Source: Nonomuraea turcica
Lineage (GTDB): Bacteria; Actinomycetota; Actinomycetes; Streptosporangiales; Streptosporangiaceae
Length of the DNA: 64,000 nucleotides
Assembly (NCBI RefSeq): GCF_030718205.1
Contig: NZ_JAUZQF010000001.1
Span: forward strand, 620,001-684,000
Reading direction: 5' to 3'
Position 1 is the stretch's first letter; every line of letters starts with the position of its first letter. The notes under the pieces are model-generated. The model searched no databases. It had not been told where the DNA came from and saw only the letters and a list, made by a program, of their open reading frames with translations. Shown here piece after piece: positions 58,874 to 64,000 of the stretch. The translations under genes were made by a program, and so were the position numbers.

Positions 58874-59283
58874 CTGACTACCGCCTCGACCCGGACGGCC
58901 CTCGCACGTCGGACTACGCGCAGCAGGTAGGCGAAGCGCTCGCCGAGAGCGTCCGCGTCCTCAACCACATCACCCGATCCCCCGACGCCGTACCGAACCC
59001 GAACACGATCTACACCCTGCTCGGGCACGCGCATGCCGCCATCGCCGGATTCGACCAACTGCTCCGCCAGCTCACCGAGCGGCTCGACGCCATGCACGCG
59101 GACGACCTCGTCCACCACGACAGCGACATCCCCGCCCGAGCCGCGTACGCCGTCACGGCCACGGCGGGGACGCTTGACCACTGCCGCGCGCTGGCCGGAA
59201 GCCTCGCTGGCGGCCTGGCCTCCGCACATGCCCACACCGCCGCGCTGTACCTCGGCATGCCCGTCGACGAGGAGGACACCTGA
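58870..59283 (+). CDS. Element protein, unknown (helical)
   Basis: 137 residues from GTG 58870, almost entirely helical: SDYAQQVGEALAESVRVLNHI, NTIYTLLGHAHAAIAGFDQLLRQLTERLDAM, AAYAVTATAGTLDHCRALAGSLAGGLASAHAHT. Looks like a four-helix bundle. Overlaps neighbours. Confidence 0.6.
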   Translation: MTDYRLDPDGPRTSDYAQQVGEALAESVRVLNHITRSPDAVPNPNTIYTLLGHAHAAIAGFDQLLRQLTERLDAMHADDLVHHDSDIPARAAYAVTATAGTLDHCRALAGSLAGGLASAHAHTAALYLGMPVDEEDT

Positions 59284-59477
59284 TGGCCAAGCCCCACGAG
59301 CTCCACGACGGCGACATCGCCACCACCCCGGACTGGAACAACGGCCGCCCGGTGCGGATCAGCCGCGTCGGCTCCGCCATCCGCTGGCAGGACGTCAACG
59401 CCCGCGAGCACGCCCGCCAGGTGCCGGCGGGCGACACGACGGAGGTCACCGTCAAGGCCCGGCGAGGTGGCCGATGA
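59283..59477 (+). CDS. Small element protein, unknown
   Basis: 64 residues; ATG 59283 shares one base with the previous stop (TGATG). HELHDGDIATTPDWNNGRPVRISRVGSAIRWQ suggests a small beta protein. No assignment. Confidence 0.55.
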   Translation: MAKPHELHDGDIATTPDWNNGRPVRISRVGSAIRWQDVNAREHARQVPAGDTTEVTVKARRGGR

Positions 59478-59869
59478 ACCGCGACCTACTCCTACGCATC
59501 GCTGGCCACGCCCACGACGCCAACGACCTCCGACTACTGCTCGACATCCTCGGCCTCGCCTCTGGCCAGGAAGCGCCGGACCAATACGTCACCTCGACGG
59601 CCGGTCTGGCCTCCATGGCGACCGGCGCCAACCACGGCACATTCCGCGCCTACGTGGCGGGCTGCCGCTGCGACGAATGCCGCGCCAAGAACGCCGCCGA
59701 GATGCGCAAGCACCGCCGCCGCGCCGCCAACGACCCCACACGCGCGGACCGCGCAGGCCACGGCAAGGCGAACACCTACAAGAACCACGCCTGCCGCTGC
59801 GACGCCTGCAAGACCGCGTACAAGCACTGGGCGGAGGACTGCAAGGCCCGGAAGCAGGCCGCCGCATGA
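59474..59869 (+). CDS. Protein with duplicated CxCxxC zinc-knuckle unit
   Basis: 131 residues. Two copies of a ~30-residue unit: GTFRAYVAGCRCDECRAKNA with EMRKHRRR, and ANTYKNHACRCDACKTAYKHW with EDCKARK. Each has a CRCxxC core after an aromatic/basic helix, suggesting a small zinc-binding nucleic-acid module, duplicated in tandem. The N-terminal ~50 residues are helical. Probably DNA-binding; role unknown. Confidence 0.7.
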   Translation: MNRDLLLRIAGHAHDANDLRLLLDILGLASGQEAPDQYVTSTAGLASMATGANHGTFRAYVAGCRCDECRAKNAAEMRKHRRRAANDPTRADRAGHGKANTYKNHACRCDACKTAYKHWAEDCKARKQAAA

Positions 59870-59988
59870 CGAAGAAGCCGCCGTCGCCCTGGCTCCCGCC
59901 CGGCACTCCATCCACCGGGATCTGCCGCAACGGCCACCTCAACCCGGCCACCAACACCAGCTGCTGGAAGAAGGGCTGCTCGTCATGA
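59866..59988 (+). CDS. 40-residue zinc-ribbon-like miniprotein
   Basis: ATG 59866 to stop 59986-59988, coupled by 4-bp overlaps on both sides. The C-terminal half ICRNGHLNPATNTSCWKKGC has C-x3-H...C-x4-C, fitting a single zinc-binding knuckle. The overlaps and zinc motif argue that it is a real gene. Confidence 0.6.
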   Translation: MTKKPPSPWLPPGTPSTGICRNGHLNPATNTSCWKKGCSS

Positions 59989-60293
59989 CCGTGTACGTAG
60001 ACGACTGGCGCCAGCAGGCCACCGTCGGCAGGCACACCTCCCGCTGGTCGCACCTGTTCTCTGACACCTCCGACGAGGAACTCCACGAGTTCGCCGCCTC
60101 CATCGGCCTGAAGCGTGCCTGGTTCCAGAAGGCGAACGACCCGCTGCAGCTCGCCCGCCACTACGACGTCAGCGAAAGCAAGCGTAGGGCGGCCGTCGCC
60201 GCAGGCGCGGTGGAGATCTCGTGGCGTGATGCGGGCCGGATGCGCAGCGTCGAACGCGAGCGGCTCAGGGGCGAGAAGGCCGGTGACCGCTGA
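59985..60293 (+). CDS. DUF4031 family protein
   Basis: 102 residues. TVYVDDWRQQATVGRHTSRWSHLFSDT, EELHEFAASIGLKRAWFQ, LARHYDVSESKRRAAVAAGAVEISW match DUF4031, a small family widespread in actinobacteria and their phages. Biochemical role unknown. Confidence 0.88.
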   Translation: MTVYVDDWRQQATVGRHTSRWSHLFSDTSDEELHEFAASIGLKRAWFQKANDPLQLARHYDVSESKRRAAVAAGAVEISWRDAGRMRSVERERLRGEKAGDR

Positions 60294-60556
60294 TGTTCCG
60301 TGGCAAGACCGCCAACGAGATCGCCAGGGCGATCGACGCCGAAGCGCGCGAGTGGGTCGCCACCATGCGGCCCACCCCGCACCCCTACGACCAGCCCGGC
60401 AAGCCCGTCTGGTGGAACGGCCCACACTCCGAGCCCAGCGAGGACGAGAGCGGCATCCCCACCATCCATGTCGGCGAGCCTGCCCGCGTCTACGTCGCCC
60501 GGGCGGACGTCGCCGCCGACGCCAACCGCCTCGCTAGGGAGGCCAACAACCGATGA
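60293..60556 (+). CDS. Small element protein, unknown
   Basis: 87 residues; ATG shares one base with the previous stop. GKTANEIARAIDAEAREWVAT, then PVWWNGPHSEPSEDESG and ARVYVARADVAADANRLARE. No family recognised. Confidence 0.6.
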   Translation: MFRGKTANEIARAIDAEAREWVATMRPTPHPYDQPGKPVWWNGPHSEPSEDESGIPTIHVGEPARVYVARADVAADANRLAREANNR

Positions 60557-61062
60557 CGGCCACCAACAAGCATCAGATCAAGTGCGGCGAAAAGGTCGAC
60601 CTCGCGATCAAGGGCGTCCGGCTCGTCAACCACCCGTCAGCCCGCCTGGTGCGAATCGCCGACGAGCACGGCGACGTGTACGACATGCCGCCCCAGACAG
60701 CCATCACCCGCGCTGGCAAGGCCGACGACAGCCGCGTCGCCTCCATCCTCTCCCTGTTGGACAGCATGGAGGCGGAGGGCTACCTCCAACCCTACGTCGC
60801 CGCCGCCGTGCGAAAAGAGGTTGGCCTTCCACCCCGCCACTGGCCGCCGCAGGCCGGCGACGTGTGGGACGACGGCATCCCCTTCGGTGGTTCGCTGTGG
60901 TTCGCCCGTGAATACCCGGCCAAGCCGGACGACCCCGACCAGACGCCGAAGATCGGAATGGTGTTCGTGGCGGGCGGCATCAGCGACCGGACCCCGCAGG
61001 GCCTGCTCGAATCGGCCCCCGAGCTCAAGCTGGTCTACCGCCACAAGGACGGTGACCGGTGA
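60553..61062 (+). CDS. Element protein, unknown
   Basis: 169 residues. DLAIKGVRLVNHPSARLVRI, SILSLLDSMEAEGYLQPYVAAAVRKEVGLPP, then a WPPQAGDVWDDGIPFGGSLWF segment. Beta N-terminus and mixed C-terminus. No assignment. Confidence 0.65.
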   Translation: MTATNKHQIKCGEKVDLAIKGVRLVNHPSARLVRIADEHGDVYDMPPQTAITRAGKADDSRVASILSLLDSMEAEGYLQPYVAAAVRKEVGLPPRHWPPQAGDVWDDGIPFGGSLWFAREYPAKPDDPDQTPKIGMVFVAGGISDRTPQGLLESAPELKLVYRHKDGDR

Positions 61063-61355
61063 ACGCGCGCATGGAGCCCGAGTTCATGGACCCGCCACCC
61101 GTCCGCCCCTCCCAGGGCGACGAGTGGAAGCCCACCGCCGAGGCGCTGATCAAAAACAGCGGAAAGTGGGCCCGCGTCTTCATCGGCGACTACAAGACCG
61201 CCAACCGGCTCACCCGCCGCATCCGGCAGAGCCGCGACGCCTGGGCCGGCCACACGTGGGAGTACACCACCCGAAACACCGCCAGCTCCTCTGAGGTGCA
61301 CGTGTACGCCCGCCACGTCGCCCTGCTGAACCACTGTCGGGGAGGCGGCCAGTGA
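61059..61355 (+). CDS. Element protein, unknown
   Basis: 98 residues from GTG 61059. EALIKNSGKWARVFIGDYKTANRLTRRIRQ, GHTWEYTTRNTASSSEVHVYARHV reads like a small alpha/beta DNA- or replication-linked phage protein. Immediately upstream of, and overlapping, the RecE-like nuclease gene. Confidence 0.65.
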   Translation: MNARMEPEFMDPPPVRPSQGDEWKPTAEALIKNSGKWARVFIGDYKTANRLTRRIRQSRDAWAGHTWEYTTRNTASSSEVHVYARHVALLNHCRGGGQ

Positions 61356-62227
61356 CCACCACGGCAGAGCCGCTCGACGCGCCCGCCATCGTGCCCGGCG
61401 TCTACGACATCCCCGCCGAGGTCTACCACGCCGACCCCGTCCCGGGCGGCAGCCTGTCGTCGTCCGGCGCGCGCAAGCTGCTGCCGCCGTCGTGCCCGGC
61501 CCGGTTCAAGTGGGAGCGCGATAACCCGCCCCCGCCCAAGAAGGTCTTCGAGGTCGGGACCGCCGCGCACAAGCTCGTGCTCGGCACCGGCCCCGAACTC
61601 GTGCTCGTGGACAAGGCGCGGTGGGACACCGACGAGACCAAGGCCAAGGTCGCCGAGATCCGAGCGCGCGGCGCCGTACCGCTCAAACGGTCCGACTGGG
61701 ACCACGTCCATGGGATGGCGGCAGCACTTCGCCGCCACCCCATCGCCAGCGCGCTGTTCGCGCCTGAGCGTGGACAGGCAGAGCAGGCGCTGCTCTGGCA
61801 GGACCGGGCGACCGGCGTGTGGCGGCGGGCACTACTCGACCACCTGCCGCACCCCACCAGCGGGCGCATGGTCGTAGCCGACTACAAGTCGACCACCAGC
61901 AGTAGCCCTGCCACCGCACGGAAGACGGTCTTCAACTACGGCTACCACTGCCAAGGCGGCTGGTACCTCGACGGCGTCGAAGCGCTCGGCCTCGCCCGCG
62001 ACCCGGCGTTCGTGCTGGTCATGCAGGAGAAAGAGCCGCCCTACCTGATCACTGTGGTGCAGCTCGACCACGAATCCATCCAGCTCGGCCGCGAACTCAA
62101 CCGGCGCGCCATCGACACCTACGCCCGCTGCGTCGAGACCGGCCACTGGCCCGGCTACAGCGACCAGATCGAACTCATCACCCCGCCCGCGTGGGCGGCC
62201 AGCACGCACCACGAGGAGTACATGTGA
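61352..62227 (+). CDS. RecE-like PD-(D/E)XK exonuclease (DUF3799)
   Basis: 291 residues from GTG 61352. Start region GVYDIPAEVYHADPVPGGSLSSSGARKLL, EVGTAAHKLVLG, and nuclease core RALLDHLPHP, VVADYKSTTSSS (D...DxK), AFVLVMQEKEPPY match the PDDEXK_12/DUF3799 family that includes the C-terminal nuclease of RecE. Degrades linear dsDNA to give 3' tails for phage recombination. Overlaps its partner gene by 4 bp. Confidence 0.88.
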   Translation: MTTTAEPLDAPAIVPGVYDIPAEVYHADPVPGGSLSSSGARKLLPPSCPARFKWERDNPPPPKKVFEVGTAAHKLVLGTGPELVLVDKARWDTDETKAKVAEIRARGAVPLKRSDWDHVHGMAAALRRHPIASALFAPERGQAEQALLWQDRATGVWRRALLDHLPHPTSGRMVVADYKSTTSSSPATARKTVFNYGYHCQGGWYLDGVEALGLARDPAFVLVMQEKEPPYLITVVQLDHESIQLGRELNRRAIDTYARCVETGHWPGYSDQIELITPPAWAASTHHEEYM

Positions 62228-63330
62228 GCAACCCCAACCGGATCGCCACCATCAACCTGCCAGCCCCATCCCGCGTCGGGCAGGCCACGGCGGTCGAGCA
62301 GTCCCGCGCTGTGGCCGAGGTCCACGCCGCGATGGTCATGGCCCAGCAGGTGCCGCGCAACATCGACCAGGCCATCGCCGAGATGGAGCGGTCCTGCCGC
62401 CAGATGGGCCTCGCCGAGCGCGCCTTCTACGCCTTCCCCCGCGGCGGGCAAACCGTGTCCGGGCCGTCCATCCACATGGCCCGCGAGCTCGCCCGCTGCT
62501 GGGGCAACATCCAGCACGGCCTGCACGAGATGCGCCGCGACGACGAAGCCCACCAGTCGGAGATGCAGGCGTTCGCGTGGGACGTCGAGAAGAACACCCG
62601 CGTCGCCTCGACGTTCATCGTCCCGCACAAGCGAGCCGCCAACCAGGTCCTCACCGACATGCGGGACATCTACGAGAACAACACCAACAACGGCTCCCGC
62701 CGCGTCCGCGAGGCCATCTTCGCGGTCCTGCCGCCGTGGTTCGTCGAGCGCGCCAAGGATCTGTGCAACCAGACCCTCGAGGCCGCCGTCGAAAAGCAAG
62801 GGTTGCCGCAGCGCATCCAGGAAGCGGTCAAGGCGTACGCCGGCGGCGGCATCACCCAGCAGCAGCTTGAGGAGAAGCTGGGCAAGCCCGTCGCCGAGTG
62901 GGACGCCGCCGACGTCACCCAGCTCGACGTGCTGTTCCGCAGCCTGCGCCGCCGCGAGGTGACGAAGGAGGAAGCGTTCCCGTCCGCGTCGCAAAAGGTA
63001 ACCCCCGACGAGATCGCCGCCTCGCCCAGTGCACAGCCGCCAGCCCCGCCGACACCCGCCGACAACCCAGCGGCGGACACCACGGACAGCCCTACGCCTC
63101 AGCAGGAGGACCCGCCTGCCGCGCCGCAAAGCGCGGACGTCGACACCGAGCAGATCCTGGCCCTCATCGTCGGCGAATGGGAGGCCCGCGGCGGAACCAA
63201 GCAACAACTGACCGGCGTGTTCCGCAAAGCCATGGGCGTCGGACATCGGGAGGCGGCAGCCAACAAGCTGCAGGCATTCCTCGCCCAACTCAGGGAGGGC
63301 AAGCACCAGCCTGCCGGGGGTGCCAAGTGA
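62224..63330 (+). CDS. Putative ssDNA-annealing partner of the RecE-like nuclease
   Basis: 368 residues from GTG 62224. N-terminal ~230 residues form a conserved domain (QVPRNIDQAIAEMERSCRQMGLAERAFYAFPR, VSGPSIHMARELARCWGNI, IYENNTNNGSRRVREAIFAVLPPWFVERAKDLC), then a Pro/Ala-rich linker and a C-terminal helical unit (LIVGEWEARGGTKQQLTGVFRKAMG). Position behind the nuclease, length and basic domain suggest the single-strand annealing protein of a two-gene recombination system. It is not an obvious RecT, Erf or Rad52 match. Confidence 0.6.
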   Translation: MSNPNRIATINLPAPSRVGQATAVEQSRAVAEVHAAMVMAQQVPRNIDQAIAEMERSCRQMGLAERAFYAFPRGGQTVSGPSIHMARELARCWGNIQHGLHEMRRDDEAHQSEMQAFAWDVEKNTRVASTFIVPHKRAANQVLTDMRDIYENNTNNGSRRVREAIFAVLPPWFVERAKDLCNQTLEAAVEKQGLPQRIQEAVKAYAGGGITQQQLEEKLGKPVAEWDAADVTQLDVLFRSLRRREVTKEEAFPSASQKVTPDEIAASPSAQPPAPPTPADNPAADTTDSPTPQQEDPPAAPQSADVDTEQILALIVGEWEARGGTKQQLTGVFRKAMGVGHREAAANKLQAFLAQLREGKHQPAGGAK

Positions 63331-63770
63331 GCAGCCGCGAAACCACCAACGTCAGGCCGCTTGGCTGGCCGAAAGCCGGCCCGCTCGAATACGTCGACGG
63401 CAAATGGTCGATGACCATCGACTACGGGCACGGCGAAACCGTCCGCGTCACCGACCCCGCCTGGGCCCGCCAGAACGCCACCGCCTACACCGTCGCGGCG
63501 AACACGCTCGAGGCGAAACTCGGCATCGACATGCTCCCGTTCCCACCGCAGGGGGAGGAGCGGCGGCCAGCGCCGGAGCAGACCGGGCTCATGCCCACCA
63601 TCCCGCCAGCCCCGGCCTCGCGGGCATGCAACGGGTGCGGACAGCCGGTCGGCGACGCCACTCCGGAGGAGCTCGCCGCGGTCGCGGCCGGTGCACCGCT
63701 GCCGGACGTTCGGCGCGAATGCGCCAACTGCCGAGGCGAGGCCCACGCCGACGTCAAGGTCGCGCCGTGA
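63327..63770 (+). CDS. Element protein with C-terminal zinc ribbon
   Basis: 147 residues from GTG 63327. N-terminal WSMTIDYGHGETVRVTDPAWARQNATAYTVA, then a Pro-rich linker and ACNGCGQPV with RRECANCRG, a four-cysteine zinc ribbon. Overlaps both neighbours. Function unknown; possibly accessory to recombination or replication. Confidence 0.65.
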   Translation: MSSRETTNVRPLGWPKAGPLEYVDGKWSMTIDYGHGETVRVTDPAWARQNATAYTVAANTLEAKLGIDMLPFPPQGEERRPAPEQTGLMPTIPPAPASRACNGCGQPVGDATPEELAAVAAGAPLPDVRRECANCRGEAHADVKVAP

Positions 63771-63988
63771 CCGCCGCGATCGCGGTCGCCGCGCTCGGCC
63801 TCGCCTCCCTCACCGGCCAGTGGCTGCACTACCGGCCCGACGTCCGCGCCCACCTCCGCGCCGCCCTCGTGACGCCGGTGCTGCGGCGTGGCCACAGTGC
63901 GCGCCGCTCCCTGGCCGCCCTCAGACGCGGCCTTTCCTTCCGGCTGTACCGGCCGGCCCACGCTCCCACCAGAAGGACGCAGCCGTGA
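63767..63988 (+). CDS. Small basic element protein, unknown
   Basis: 73 residues from GTG 63767. Hydrophobic start (TAAIAVAALGLASLTGQWL) that could be a membrane anchor, then an Arg-rich tail. No family recognised. Confidence 0.5.
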   Translation: MTAAIAVAALGLASLTGQWLHYRPDVRAHLRAALVTPVLRRGHSARRSLAALRRGLSFRLYRPAHAPTRRTQP

Positions 63989-64000
63989 GTCACACCGACC
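63985..64000 (+). CDS. Start of next element gene, cut by window edge
   Basis: GTG at 63985 overlaps the previous stop (GTGA) and reads MSHTD to the edge. The unbroken pattern of 4-bp overlaps is the only support. Confidence 0.4.

Larger units (their letters stand above)
52500..64000. mobile_element. Integrated phage-like element at tRNA-Thr (left part)
   Basis: The tRNA 3' half is followed within 100 bp by a tyrosine integrase gene, a repressor with divergent operators, Xis/Cro-like genes, and more than fifteen small overlapping genes including a RecE-like nuclease. This is the usual left arm and early region of an actinobacterial prophage or phage-derived ICE. attL should lie in the tRNA 3' part (about 52490-52521). 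No structural genes are yet seen by the right edge, and attR is outside. Confidence 0.85.

Noticed and set aside
52449..64000. CRISPR array or large direct-repeat array in the element
   Set aside because: No regularly spaced repeat-spacer pattern found; only palindromic operators are repeated.

Overview
The window is high-GC (about 70%) DNA with dense, often overlapping genes, GTG starts, TetR/MarR/PadR/MerR regulators, SigE-type ECF sigma genes and secreted cell-wall enzymes. This points to an actinomycete, probably a filamentous Streptosporangiaceae-type genome (inference from gene style, not from a marker gene).

Layout. 1-6 kb: a cytochrome P450 cut by the left edge with a divergent TetR gene; an acetyltransferase; a MerR regulator with a palindromic promoter driving a small CC-motif protein; a second P450 with its ferredoxin under a TetR gene, with a vestige of a ferredoxin reductase between them. 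6-18 kb: the most unusual region. Four copies of a ~135-residue protein of unknown function alternate with three beta-lactamase/DD-peptidase-fold serine hydrolases. One copy is fused to its hydrolase. Three copies of a ~75-bp non-coding element lie upstream, and broken hydrolase fragments lie between. A PadR-DUF1048-ABC exporter operon is embedded here. 18-31 kb: DUF899 protein, ECF sigma factor plus membrane partner, a decayed MFS gene, TetR/sugar acetyltransferase pair, PadR-MacB-type ABC transporter operon, SDR, HelD-like helicase, MFS transporter.

31-37 kb: methyltransferase, then an arsenic operon (ArsR, aquaporin-type channel, ArsR-ArsC fusion, ArsC) that lacks a recognisable arsenite pump; next a fluoride module (putative riboswitch, two CrcB/Fluc subunits flanking a DUF190 protein) and another ArsR. 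37-39.4 kb: GntR-controlled ring-cleavage dioxygenase and FAH-family hydrolase, with a short upstream ORF and a truncated downstream ORF. 39.5-40.7 kb: an FHA-domain membrane protein and a small protein sharing a glycine-rich motif. 40.8-52.4 kb: ordinary chromosome: NAD synthetase, secreted TAP-like hydrolase, SnoaL/DUF4440, acetyltransferase, flavin reductase, Nudix, ChaA antiporter, ABC-2 exporter, GH25 and NlpC/P60 wall hydrolases.

52.4 kb to the right edge: tRNA-Thr(GGT) followed immediately by a tyrosine integrase facing it. Beyond lies a phage-like early region: repressor, three matching TTGCT-N4-AGCAA operators, Cro/Xis-like genes, then a run of small genes almost all overlapping by 1-4 bp, including DUF4031, zinc-knuckle proteins, a RecE-like PD-(D/E)XK nuclease and a probable annealing partner. 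The right end of this element is outside the window.
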